DNA of 64,000 nucleotides from Amycolatopsis pittospori (GTDB lineage Bacteria; Actinomycetota; Actinomycetes; Mycobacteriales; Pseudonocardiaceae). Under the pieces are notes generated by a model that saw only the letters and a program-made list of their open reading frames with translations, did no database searches and was not told where the DNA came from. The DNA lies in NCBI RefSeq assembly GCF_013870525.1, contig NZ_JACBXD010000023.1, positions 41,095 to 105,094 of the forward strand. Direction: 5' to 3'. Within the stretch, counting starts at the first letter, position 1. Each line of letters starts with the position of its first letter. Positions 26,731 to 34,858 of this stretch are shown here, one piece after another. The position numbers and the translations under genes are program-made.

Positions 26731-27489
26731 TCACATCCGGAGATGCGAGGCCCCGTTGAGGTCGAGGATCGCGCCGGACGCCCAGGTGGCCTCGGCCGAG
26801 GCGAGGTAGAGCACCGCGGCCGCGACCTCCTCCGGCGTGCCGACCCGGCCGAACGGGCTCTGCCCGCGCAGGGCTTCGCCGCTCTCGCCTTCGAGGCGGC
26901 CGGCGACCCGGTCGGTGGCGGTGAAGCCGGGCGCGACCGAGGTCACCGCGATCCCGTGCGGGGCGAGGGAGACCGCGAGCGACTGCCCGAGCGAATGCAG
27001 CGCGGCCTTGCTCGCCCCGTACGCCGGGAAGTCGGGCTCCCCCTTGAAAGCGCCCCGGGAACCGATGTTGACCACCCGGCCGGGAGCCTCGCGCGCGAGC
27101 ATGTTCCGGGTCACGCAGTAGGTCACGTTCGCAGTGCCCAGCAGGTTCACGTCGATCGTCCGCCGCCAGATCCGCTGCCAGTCCGCATAGGACACCTCGG
27201 CGACCGGATGGGCGGTGGCGGGCGAGGTCGCGACGGCGGCGTTGTTCACCAGGACGTCGACACCGTCCACAAGAGACTCGGCCTCGTCGGCGATCCGTTG
27301 CGCCCCCTCGGGATCCGAGAGATCACCCCGGACCAGGCCATGGCCGGAACCCGGGAGGCCGGCGAACGTCCGCTCGGCCTCCTCCTGGTTCGCGACGTAG
27401 TGGACGGCGACCCGGTCGCCCTTTTCCGCGAAGGCCCGCGCGATCGCCCGGCCGATGCCGCGCGTCGCTCCGGTCACCAGTACTCCCAC
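26731..27489 (-). CDS. SDR family oxidoreductase (FabG-like)
   Basis: This is a 252-residue short-chain dehydrogenase/reductase. The cofactor motif TGATRGIG is at about 6-13, NNAA near 87-90, the catalytic serine in NIGSRGAF, and YGASK carries the Tyr/Lys pair; all are intact. It resembles 3-oxoacyl-ACP reductases, but single SDRs outside fatty-acid clusters usually act on other carbonyls. The GTG start follows the antiporter small-subunit gene by 19 bases, so it belongs to that operon, possibly continuing into the LCP gene. Confidence 0.88.
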   Translation of the reverse strand: MGVLVTGATRGIGRAIARAFAEKGDRVAVHYVANQEEAERTFAGLPGSGHGLVRGDLSDPEGAQRIADEAESLVDGVDVLVNNAAVATSPATAHPVAEVSYADWQRIWRRTIDVNLLGTANVTYCVTRNMLAREAPGRVVNIGSRGAFKGEPDFPAYGASKAALHSLGQSLAVSLAPHGIAVTSVAPGFTATDRVAGRLEGESGEALRGQSPFGRVGTPEEVAAAVLYLASAEATWASGAILDLNGASHLRM

Positions 27490-27508
27490 GCGACGAACCC
27501 TACGCCGG

Positions 27509-27637
27509 TCAGCCGCCGAAGAGCTGGACCACCTTCCGGAAGAGTTCGTAGACGCCGTAGGCGAACGGGAGCGCGACCCACAGCCAGGCCAGCACCATCA
27601 GCCCGGTGCGGCGGCGTCCGGGAGCCTGTTCGGTCAT
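27509..27637 (-). CDS. Small partner protein of an OFA-type MFS transporter
   Basis: This is a 42-residue protein, MTEQAPGRRRTG followed by one membrane helix (LMVLAWLWVALPFAYGVYEL) and a basic/Leu tail ending in FGG. Its ATG (27635-27637) overlaps the stop codon of the antiporter gene (27634-27636), so it is translationally coupled. Small single-helix proteins of this type are found directly behind OFA-family oxalate/formate transporters and are annotated as MFS transporter small subunits. It may be a subunit or stabiliser. It is too short to appear in most gene calls. Confidence 0.75.
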   Translation of the reverse strand: MTEQAPGRRRTGLMVLAWLWVALPFAYGVYELFRKVVQLFGG

Positions 27638-28995
27638 CGGGTCTCACTCCTCACGGCCGCGCCGGACTCGGCCGGCTCGTGGAACTTCGCGTTGACCGGC
27701 CGCACCAGTTCGTTGGCCACGAAACCGACGACCAGCAGGCCGATCATGATGAACAGCGACGTCGTGTAGAGGTCCGGGCCGACCTTGCCCGCCTCCTTCT
27801 GCGAGTCCGCGATGGCGTTGACGATGAGCGGCCCGAGCACCCCCGCCATCGACCACGCGGTCAGCAGCCTGCCGTGGATCGCACCCACCTGGTAGGTGCC
27901 GAAGAGGTCCTTCAGGTACGCCGGGATCGTCGCGAACCCGCCGCCGTAGAACGACAGGATCAACATGGCGCACAGCACGAACACGAGCTTCGAGGCGTTC
28001 GTGGTCAACGCGATCACCAGGTACAGCGCCGCGCCGACGCCGAGGTAGAGCCGGTAGATGTTCTTGCGCCCCACCAGGTCCGAAGTGGACGACCAGACGA
28101 ACCGGCCCAGCATGTTGGTCAGCGAGAGCAGCGCGACGAACCCGGCCGCCGCGGCGGTGCCGACCGGCGTCGAGGTCTCGCGGAAGAAGTCGGCGATCAT
28201 CGGCGACGCCTTCTCCAGGATGCCGATACCCGCCGTCACGTTGAAGCACAGGACCACCCACAGAAGCCAGAACTGCGGCGTCTTGATGGCGTTGCGCGCC
28301 GACACGTTCGCGGTGGTGATCATCGCGTTGCCGTGGTCGGTCTTCGGCTCCCAGCCCTTCGGTTTCCAGTCGTCGGCCGGAACCCGCACCAGCAGGATGC
28401 CGAGACTCATGAACACCGCGTAGACCAGGCCGTGGACAAGGAACGCGGTCGCGACCGTGCCGAGCGTCCACGGCGCCGAACCCAGCATCTGCGTCGACCA
28501 CGGGGACGCGATCAGCGCGCCGCCGCCGAAGCCCATGATGGCGATGCCGGTGGCCATCCCCGGCCGGTCCGGGAACCATTTGATCAGCGTCGACACCGGC
28601 GAGATGTAGCCGATGCCGAGCCCGATGCCGCCGACCCCGCCCCAGCCGAGCACGACGAGCCAGTACTGCGAGGTCGCCACCCCGAGCGCGGAGAGCAGGA
28701 AGCCCGAGCTGAAGCAGACCATCGAGACGAACATCGCCCAGCGCGGGCCGTTGCGCTCGACCAGCGTCCCGCCGAACGCCGCCGAGAGCCCGAGCATCAC
28801 GATGCCGAGCTGGAACGGGAGCGCGCTCTGCGTGCCGGTGAGCCCGAGGGTCTTCTCCAGCGGGGGTTTGAAGACGCTCCACGCGTACGCCTGCCCGATC
28901 GACAGGTGTACGGCCAGCGCGGCGGGCGGGATCAGCCAGCGGCTCCAGCCCGGCGGGGCGACAATGCGGGAACGGTCCAGGAAGCCGATCGCCAT
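27634..28995 (-). CDS. OFA family MFS transporter (oxalate/formate antiporter-like)
   Basis: This is a 453-residue, 12-helix major facilitator of the OFA family, whose studied member OxlT of Oxalobacter exchanges oxalate for formate. Family features include WLIPPAALAVHLSIGQAYAW at the N-terminus, GGVGGIGLGIGYISPVSTLIKWFPDRPG in the centre and a long cytoplasmic loop near WKPKGWEPK. The ATG at 28995 has GGAGG 6 bases upstream. It is divergent from fdhD and coupled to a small partner protein. Together with the YdeP-like molybdoenzyme it points to formate or oxalate uptake and oxidation; the real substrate is unproven. Confidence 0.9.
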   Translation of the reverse strand: MAIGFLDRSRIVAPPGWSRWLIPPAALAVHLSIGQAYAWSVFKPPLEKTLGLTGTQSALPFQLGIVMLGLSAAFGGTLVERNGPRWAMFVSMVCFSSGFLLSALGVATSQYWLVVLGWGGVGGIGLGIGYISPVSTLIKWFPDRPGMATGIAIMGFGGGALIASPWSTQMLGSAPWTLGTVATAFLVHGLVYAVFMSLGILLVRVPADDWKPKGWEPKTDHGNAMITTANVSARNAIKTPQFWLLWVVLCFNVTAGIGILEKASPMIADFFRETSTPVGTAAAAGFVALLSLTNMLGRFVWSSTSDLVGRKNIYRLYLGVGAALYLVIALTTNASKLVFVLCAMLILSFYGGGFATIPAYLKDLFGTYQVGAIHGRLLTAWSMAGVLGPLIVNAIADSQKEAGKVGPDLYTTSLFIMIGLLVVGFVANELVRPVNAKFHEPAESGAAVRSETR

Positions 28996-29097
28996 CCGGC
29001 GCCTCCGTACTCTGGGGGTGAACACTGGGAATGTATTACTTAATGCCCGGTGTTGCAGTATCCGAGTGTCGAACGACGAGCCAGAAGGGTGGACAAA

Positions 29098-29937
29098 GTG
29101 GGCAGGGTGACGGTGCGGCGTCCGGTGCGGAAGATCTCCGCGACCCGGGACGTGCGTCGGCCCGACGCGCTGGCGGCCGAAGAGCCGCTGGAGATCCGTG
29201 TCGGCGGCAAGGCGCTCGCGGTCACCATGCGGACCCCCGGCAACGACGTCGAACTGGCGCACGGGTTCCTGCTGTCCGAAGGCGTACTCGCCTCCCGCGA
29301 GGACGTCGCGGTCGCCCGGTACTGCGACGGCGTCGACGACCAGGGCCGCAATACCTACAACGTGCTGGACATCGCGCTGGCGGACGGCGTCGCCCCGCCG
29401 GAGACCGGCGTCGAACGGAACTTCTACACCACGTCCTCCTGCGGCGTCTGCGGCAAGGCCGCGCTCGACGCCGTCAAGCTCCGCAGCCGGTTTTCCCCGG
29501 GGAAGTCCGAATTCGCGGTGACCACCGAGGTGCTGGCGAAGCTCCCGGACACGCTGCGCGCGCACCAGAAGGTCTTCTCCAGCACCGGCGGACTGCACGC
29601 GGCCGCCCTGTTCGACGGCGACGGGAACCTCGCCGTCGTCCGGGAGGACGTCGGCAGGCACAACGCCGTCGACAAGGTCCTCGGCTGGGCTCTGCAGGAG
29701 GGCCGGATCCCCGCGATGGACGCCGGGCTGCTGGTGTCCGGCCGGGCCTCGTTCGAACTGGTGCAGAAGGCCGCCATGGCCGGGATCGGCCTGCTGGCGG
29801 CGGTTTCCGCGCCGTCGTCGCTGGCCGCGGAACTGGCCGACGAGAACGGCATGACGCTCATCGGCTTCCTGCGCGGCGACAGCATGAACCTCTACACCGG
29901 CGAGCAGCGCGTGCTGGGCCTCGACCAGCCGCGTTGA
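29098..29937 (+). CDS. fdhD: Formate dehydrogenase accessory sulfurtransferase FdhD
   Basis: FdhD passes sulfur from a cysteine desulfurase to the molybdenum cofactor of formate-dehydrogenase-type enzymes, which is required for activity. The 279-residue product shows [16 protein letters not shown], the sulfur-carrying loop TSSCGVCGK (C115 and C118), [24 protein letters not shown] and [12 protein letters not shown]. The GTG at 29098 with AAGGG upstream gives the usual length; a GTG at 29050 would add 16 residues. The client enzyme is most likely the FdhF/YdeP protein at 20128-22434. Confidence 0.93.
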   Translation: MGRVTVRRPVRKISATRDVRRPDALAAEEPLEIRVGGKALAVTMRTPGNDVELAHGFLLSEGVLASREDVAVARYCDGVDDQGRNTYNVLDIALADGVAPPETGVERNFYTTSSCGVCGKAALDAVKLRSRFSPGKSEFAVTTEVLAKLPDTLRAHQKVFSSTGGLHAAALFDGDGNLAVVREDVGRHNAVDKVLGWALQEGRIPAMDAGLLVSGRASFELVQKAAMAGIGLLAAVSAPSSLAAELADENGMTLIGFLRGDSMNLYTGEQRVLGLDQPR

Positions 29938-29962
29938 GGAAGAGCCGAGGCGTGCTCGGGCC

Positions 29963-30088
29963 CGTGACTCGCGCGCTCAGGAACGTGATTCGCGTGCTTG
30001 GAGGCCGCACTCGCGTGTACGGCCTCTGAGCACGCGAGATCCGTCTCTGAGCACGCGAGTGCGGTGTCCTGTCACGCGGCGGAGGCAC
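29963..30088. repeat. Array of 21-bp-period units that flips orientation midway
   Basis: About six units of 21 bp fill the gap between convergent fdhD and carotenoid oxygenase genes. The first three (from 29963, 29984, 30005) carry a CTCGCGTGCT-like core. From 30026 onward the core is its complement (CTGAGCACGCGAG at 30026 and again at 30047, exactly 21 bp apart). The halves can fold on each other as one long imperfect hairpin. No coding frame of interest is present. Confidence 0.7.
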
Positions 30089-30095
30089 GCGAGCC

Positions 30096-31538
30096 TCAGC
30101 TGGCCGCGTCCCAGTTACCGTGGAAACCGTTCGGCACACGGTCCGGCAGGTGCACGGCGCCGACGGTCTCCAGCGTTCCCGCGTCCAGGATCGTCAGGTC
30201 GCTCTTCTGCGTCGCGGCGTCGTAGACGAAGCCCATCAGCACGCCCTCGTCCTCCCCCGCGTCCACAGAGGACGGAACGAAGACGAACTCCCCCACCTGG
30301 CTTCCGTCGCCGAATTCCCGCGAAACGACCGAACGGTTCCACAGGTCGTGCTTGAGCAGAGAACCCGAGGACGCCGATCCGTCCCTTGTGGACACCGAGT
30401 AGCCGAAGCGGTGCCGGCGACCGATCAGTCGCTCGTCCACGCGCGGGAACTCCTGACCCTGGTCGTCGATGCGTTCCTCGATCACCTTGCCCACGTTCAG
30501 GTCGACGGTCCAGCGGTCCAGGGTCGGCGGTCCCTCGGCGGGCCCGCGCAGTTCGCTGTCGAACATCTTGGGATGCCGGACGACGTCGAGCACGATGCTG
30601 TCGCCGTCGTCGTAGGCGTTCATCGGGTGGAAGACGTAGCACGGCTCGACCTCGAACCAGCGGACGTCGCCGTTGCCGCCCTCCCGCGGCATGACACCGA
30701 TGCGCGCCGGGTACTTCGGGTTCCAGCGGTACGGCAGGCCCGCGTTGCCGGTGACCCGCTGACGCAGGCGCGCGCTGAGCGGATCCGGCACCTTCACCTT
30801 GCCCACCAGGGCGGACACCACCAGCTGGGCGGGGGTGCGCAGGAACGACGGGACGGACGCGGCGACGGCCTGTTCGGTCTCGAAGGTGACGGGCAGGTCG
30901 TAGAAGACGACGTACTTCTCGGTCAAGGAGAAGTCGTGCATCATCGGCGAACCGGTGACCTCGATGTCGACCTTGCGGCGCGCGCGGCCCCGCGCGTCGA
31001 TCACCGAGTACTGGACCTTGTTGCCCCAGCCGAAGAAGTACGAGACGGCGTGGAGTTCGCCGGTCTCCGGATCGCGTTTGGGGTGGGCGGTGTAGCCGCC
31101 GGGCAGGGTGCCGTCGAAGTCGCAGGCGCCGACGGTGTCGAGTTCGTCGGTCAGCTCGAAGTTGGTGACGCCGCCCTCGATCAACGCGATCGTCTTGCCG
31201 GCGTGGCCGATCACGTTGGTGTTGGCGCCCATGGACGCGATCCCGGAGACCGCACCGCCCTCCCAGCGCTCGCCGAGTTCCTGCGACAGCCGCGGGTTGC
31301 GCACCCAGCGGTTGCGGTACCACTCGGCGCGGCCGTCACGCAGCCGGACGCCGTGGACCATCCCGTCACCCATGAACCAGTGATAGGTCGCCGGGTCCAC
31401 TTCGGACAGCGGATTCGGCCCGTTCCGCAGGTACCGGCCGTCGAGGTACTCCGGGACGTGCCCGGTGACCTTCAGCTCGGTGATCGTGTGCTCCCGGCTG
31501 ACCGGGGCGAAGTTGCCTTCGAGGAACCTGTTGCCCAT
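30096..31538 (-). CDS. Carotenoid oxygenase family protein
   Basis: This is a 480-residue non-haem iron dioxygenase of the carotenoid cleavage family. It has the expected histidines for the four-His iron site, seen in TAHPKRDP, MMHDFSLTEKYVVFYD, FHPMNAYDDGD and NGFHGNW, and the typical N-terminus YLRNGPNP and FMGDGMVHG. Length is normal. Likely substrates are carotenoids, apocarotenoids or stilbene-type compounds. The ATG at 31538 has GGGGG at good spacing; an adjacent GTG is less well placed. It is divergent from a TetR gene and faces two TetR-type operators. Confidence 0.92.
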   Translation of the reverse strand: MGNRFLEGNFAPVSREHTITELKVTGHVPEYLDGRYLRNGPNPLSEVDPATYHWFMGDGMVHGVRLRDGRAEWYRNRWVRNPRLSQELGERWEGGAVSGIASMGANTNVIGHAGKTIALIEGGVTNFELTDELDTVGACDFDGTLPGGYTAHPKRDPETGELHAVSYFFGWGNKVQYSVIDARGRARRKVDIEVTGSPMMHDFSLTEKYVVFYDLPVTFETEQAVAASVPSFLRTPAQLVVSALVGKVKVPDPLSARLRQRVTGNAGLPYRWNPKYPARIGVMPREGGNGDVRWFEVEPCYVFHPMNAYDDGDSIVLDVVRHPKMFDSELRGPAEGPPTLDRWTVDLNVGKVIEERIDDQGQEFPRVDERLIGRRHRFGYSVSTRDGSASSGSLLKHDLWNRSVVSREFGDGSQVGEFVFVPSSVDAGEDEGVLMGFVYDAATQKSDLTILDAGTLETVGAVHLPDRVPNGFHGNWDAAS

Positions 31539-31559
31539 CACGTGCCCCCTAGCGAGGTA

Positions 31560-31595
31560 ATAACGCGGTTATGCATCCATTTATAACAGGGTTAT
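31560..31595. promoter_or_regulatory. Twin TetR-type operators between carotenoid oxygenase and its regulator
   Basis: Two copies of the palindrome ATAAC-N3-GTTAT occur at 31560-31572 (spacer GCG) and 31583-31595 (spacer AGG), with centres 23 bp apart. They lie between the divergent start codons at 31538 and 31611, where a TetR dimer would block both promoters. They are AT-rich against a GC-rich background, which supports selection. Confidence 0.75.
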
Positions 31596-31610
31596 GGAAT
31601 ACTGGCAAGC

Positions 31611-32309
31611 ATGTCCCCCAAACCCGGCGGCCCCGAGGTCAAGGCACGGCTGATCGAGGCGGCCATCCGACTGCTCGCCGACGGCGGCCCGGAAGCCCTG
31701 CAGGCCCGCAAGCTCGCGGCCGAGATCGGCGCGTCGACCATGGCCGTCTACACCCACTTCGGCGGCATGGGCGCGCTGGTGGACGAAGTCGCCCGCGAAG
31801 GATTCCGGCGGCTTTCGGCGAATCTGGGCAAGGTCCAGGAGACCGACGACCCGGTCGCGGACATCCTCACGCTGGCCCTGATGTACCGGCACAGCGTGCT
31901 GGCGAACCCGCAGCTGTACGCGGTGACCTTCGGCCAGAGCCAGCCGAACGGGCAGAAGGCCGCGCTGGGCGACATGACCGACGAGGAGACCCGGCAGCAG
32001 CTCGGCGAAGAGGGCGTCAAGGCCTTCAACTACCTGCTCCGCGCCGCGACCCGGGTGATCGCGGCCGGCAGGTTCCGCCCCGCTCCGGAGTTCGCCGTCG
32101 CCGCGCAGCTCTGGAGCGCCCTGCACGGATACATCACGCTGGAGGTCGCCGGCCATTTCGGCACCGACGACCATGGCGTGGACCACATCCTCGTTCCCCT
32201 GCTGATCACACTGGGCGTCGGCCTCGGCGACTCGCTCGACGCGGCGACCGGTTCCGTGCAGGTCTCGATCGAGTCATGGCGCGCGAAAGAGGGAAACATC
32301 GGCACCTGA
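31611..32309 (+). CDS. TetR/AcrR family regulator (WHG-domain type)
   Basis: This is a 232-residue repressor. The N-terminal helix-turn-helix spans about 12-55 (RLIEAAIRLLADGG, ARKLAAEIGASTMAVYTHFGG). The ligand domain includes LALMYRHSVLANPQLYAVTFG, typical of the WHG subgroup. It is divergent from the carotenoid oxygenase gene and the paired ATAAC-N3-GTTAT operators lie between them, so it very probably represses that gene and itself. The effector may be a carotenoid or apocarotenoid, which is inference. Confidence 0.92.
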   Translation: MSPKPGGPEVKARLIEAAIRLLADGGPEALQARKLAAEIGASTMAVYTHFGGMGALVDEVAREGFRRLSANLGKVQETDDPVADILTLALMYRHSVLANPQLYAVTFGQSQPNGQKAALGDMTDEETRQQLGEEGVKAFNYLLRAATRVIAAGRFRPAPEFAVAAQLWSALHGYITLEVAGHFGTDDHGVDHILVPLLITLGVGLGDSLDAATGSVQVSIESWRAKEGNIGT

Positions 32310-32406
32310 TCCGGCGATACCCCGGTCACAGGTCGGCGACACGTGCAACCTTGGGCGAAGAGCGCACGTCTTACCTGGTAGAAGATCATCGGGGGAACGG
32401 GGACGG

Positions 32407-33348
32407 GTGAACGAGGACGACCAGGGTCACGGAACGCTGCCGGGGGTGCAGGGGGCACGCCGCTGGCTGAGCCGTCGTTCCGTGCTGATCGCCGGCGCCT
32501 CCGGGCTCGGCGTCGCGGGGCTGGCCGCCGGAACGGCCACCGGCGCGCTGCCGTTCAGCGAAGCCCTCCAGCGCGCGCTCGGCGTCGCGTCACCCACCCC
32601 CGCCACGCAGCTGGGCAGCCCCCGGGTCGAACGGGTCTACTCCGAAGCACGCGGCCGCGAGGTCGATCTCGTGCTGATGCTGCCGACCAAGGCACCGCCC
32701 AAGGGCCTGCCGATGTCGCTGATGCTGCACGGCCTCCACGGCACCGCGCGGCACGCGGCCCCCACCGGACTGCTCAAGCAGCTCGGCAGCGAGGTCGCCC
32801 GCAAGGCGGTGCCCCCGTTCGGATTCGTCGCCGTCGACGGCGGCGACCACTACTGGCACGAGAACCAGCCGGGTGACAACCCGATGGCGATGCTGCTCGA
32901 AGAGGTCCCCCGCTGGCTGGCCGCACGCGGTCTCGGCGGCCGGGACGGGCTGCCGTTCGCCGCCACCGGCCTTTCGATGGGCGGGTTCGGCGCGCTGCTC
33001 TACACGCGGCGCCGGCTGGAACGCCGTCGGCCGCCCGCGGCGGTCGCGGCACTCGCGCCCGCGCTGATCACGTCGTGGCCGGAGATGAGCAAACGCCGCG
33101 CCTTCCGCGACGCCGCCGACTGGGGTTCGCTGGACCCGTTGCGCCACATCGACGTGACCAAGAGCGTGCCGACCGGGGTCTGGTGCGGCACCGAGGACCC
33201 GTTCATCGGCGGGGTGCGCAAGTTCATCTCCGAGGCCCGGCCGATGGTCGCGCACACCGCGCGCGGCAAGCACGGCGACGCGTTCAACCGCACCGTCGTC
33301 CCGAGTCTGGTGGCCTTCCTCGGAAAGCACGTCCCGAAGAACGCCTGA
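32407..33348 (+). CDS. Tat-exported alpha/beta hydrolase (esterase)
   Basis: This is a 313-residue protein with a twin-arginine signal (LSRRSVLIAGASG plus a hydrophobic stretch to about residue 48). The hydrolase domain has the oxyanion region LMLHGLHGT, the nucleophile GLSMGGFGA (S190), an acid in CGTEDPF and a histidine in GKHGDAF (H289). It resembles esterase-D-like or mycolyltransferase-like exported esterases. The start is GTG behind a purine-rich GGGGAACGGGGA stretch. It ends 6 bases from the convergent signalling gene. Confidence 0.85.
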   Translation: MNEDDQGHGTLPGVQGARRWLSRRSVLIAGASGLGVAGLAAGTATGALPFSEALQRALGVASPTPATQLGSPRVERVYSEARGREVDLVLMLPTKAPPKGLPMSLMLHGLHGTARHAAPTGLLKQLGSEVARKAVPPFGFVAVDGGDHYWHENQPGDNPMAMLLEEVPRWLAARGLGGRDGLPFAATGLSMGGFGALLYTRRRLERRRPPAAVAALAPALITSWPEMSKRRAFRDAADWGSLDPLRHIDVTKSVPTGVWCGTEDPFIGGVRKFISEARPMVAHTARGKHGDAFNRTVVPSLVAFLGKHVPKNA

Positions 33349-33354
33349 CGCGAC

Positions 33355-34275
33355 TCAGACGCGGAAGAAGATCCTGGTGACCGTCGTGCCGGGTCTCCGG
33401 TATTGCCGGACCAGGTCGGCGACCTGATTCACCAGCACCAGACCGCGTCCGCCGATCTGCCCGGGCGACGCCGGACGGCGGCCCGCCAGCGGATCGCTCA
33501 GCGTGCCCTCGTCGATGACCTCGCACAGCACGTAGCCGTCGTCACGCCAGACGCGGACGACGCCGTGTCCCGAACCGTGCAGCACGCTGTTGGCGGACAG
33601 TTCCGCCACCGCGAGCACGAGATCCTCGGCGCGTTCCGGGGTGAGGCCGCTCTCCTCGGCCCGCTCGAGCGCGAACCTCCGGACCGCGGCCAGCCGGGAA
33701 AGATCGAAACGGAACGCGTCGGCGGCGGGCGGCTCCGGAAGCGGCAGGTTGTACTTGTCGACGATCGCATCGGGCGCGTAGGTGGGACTCGGGCGTTCCC
33801 CGTCGGCGTCCCAGAGGACCGGATGGGTCCGCTCGGCGTCGGCCAGGACGTCGTCGTCGAGCCGGGTCCGGTCGTAGGGACACAGGATGCTGAGTTCACG
33901 GCCGGTGAAGGCGGAGTTGATCAGCGCCTCGTGCTGCGCGCAGGCCGGGTATTCGATGGCCGACCGGCTCTCCCAGATCGGCTCGCCGATGATGCGGACC
34001 GGACCGGACCGGTTGTCCGCGAAGGCGAGGAGCACACCCGGCAGGATGCGGCCCGGATTGCGGCCGGCCTCGGTCATGTCGATGAACGCGATCTCCGCGG
34101 CCGAATCGCCCAAGGCCTCTTCGATGAGTGTCAGATTCCGGCCCGGGACGGCCACCGCGACCGGCTCGTCCTGCTTCAGCCCCTCCAGGATGTACGGAAC
34201 CGTACCGTCCAGGTACTCGGAGTCACCAGAGTAGAGCAGGCCCACATGCAAGAAGGGACCCGCGGTGACTGTCAC
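33355..34275 (-). CDS. MEDS domain / HATPase anti-sigma-factor-like protein
   Basis: This is a 306-residue cytoplasmic protein. The N-terminal half is a MEDS (methanogen/methylotroph DcmR sensory) domain (HVGLLYSGDSEYLDG through SILCPYDR). The C-terminal 130 residues are a histidine-kinase-like ATPase of the RsbW/SpoIIAB type (DLVLAVAELSANSVLHG for the N-box, and GQIGGRGLVLVNQ for the G-box). Such proteins act as anti-sigma regulatory factors with anti-anti-sigma partners. None is adjacent here; the SpoIIE phosphatase at the window end is a possible distant partner. The start is GTG. Confidence 0.87.
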   Translation of the reverse strand: MTVTAGPFLHVGLLYSGDSEYLDGTVPYILEGLKQDEPVAVAVPGRNLTLIEEALGDSAAEIAFIDMTEAGRNPGRILPGVLLAFADNRSGPVRIIGEPIWESRSAIEYPACAQHEALINSAFTGRELSILCPYDRTRLDDDVLADAERTHPVLWDADGERPSPTYAPDAIVDKYNLPLPEPPAADAFRFDLSRLAAVRRFALERAEESGLTPERAEDLVLAVAELSANSVLHGSGHGVVRVWRDDGYVLCEVIDEGTLSDPLAGRRPASPGQIGGRGLVLVNQVADLVRQYRRPGTTVTRIFFRV

Positions 34276-34360
34276 GGACTCGTCTTACCCCGCCGGCGGG
34301 AATCTGAAACCCGTCTAATGGGGGTAAATCACAAAATGAGACCAGACTGATCCGCGCCGA

Positions 34361-34744
34361 TCAGCCGAGCCAGCGACCCGCCATCGAGATCAACCAGAAT
34401 CCGGCGAGCGTCGCACCGGTGAACAACCCGGTCCAGGCGACGAGGGCGCGATTCGTCCCCGCGGCCCGCGCGGACTTGATCCGGAAGAGCGCGTACGCCG
34501 AACCGGCGAAAAACGGCAGCGGGATCAGCGGCAGCGGCGACAGCCGGACGACGCCCGCCACGAGGCAGGTCACCACCAGTACGCCCAGCACGATCGTCAG
34601 CGCGCGCGGGATCCACGGATGCCCGCGATAGGCCCCGATGACGATGCGTTCGGTGAGTTCGACGAGTCCCCTGACCTCGCGTGGACTCGCGGCCTCCAGC
34701 TCGGGAGCCTCGTTCTCGTCCTTCGTGGGAGTCAGCGGCACCAT
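34361..34744 (-). CDS. Small membrane protein, unknown function
   Basis: This is a 127-residue protein with an acidic N-terminus of about 45 residues and three hydrophobic segments (about 49-66, 70-87 and 102-122). It is not recognised. The region LVELTERIVIGAYRGHPWIPRALT precedes the first helix and may be amphipathic. It lies just downstream of the clpX terminator on the same strand, so it is probably transcribed separately. Confidence 0.65.
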   Translation of the reverse strand: MVPLTPTKDENEAPELEAASPREVRGLVELTERIVIGAYRGHPWIPRALTIVLGVLVVTCLVAGVVRLSPLPLIPLPFFAGSAYALFRIKSARAAGTNRALVAWTGLFTGATLAGFWLISMAGRWLG

Positions 34745-34793
34745 CGCATCCTATCTCGGTCGGCGTCACCGTCCGGGCGGGACCGGAGAAAGC

Positions 34794-34828
34794 GATGCCC
34801 CGGCCGGGAAATCCGGCCGGGGCATCGA
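34794..34828. terminator. clpX terminator
   Basis: There are 15-bp perfect GC-rich arms at 34794-34808 and 34814-34828 with a 5-base loop (GAAAT), followed on the minus strand by CTTTCT. It lies 30 bases after the clpX stop. Confidence 0.88.
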
Positions 34829-34858
34829 TGACGACTGTGTTGCTGGAAAGAGCGCCGC

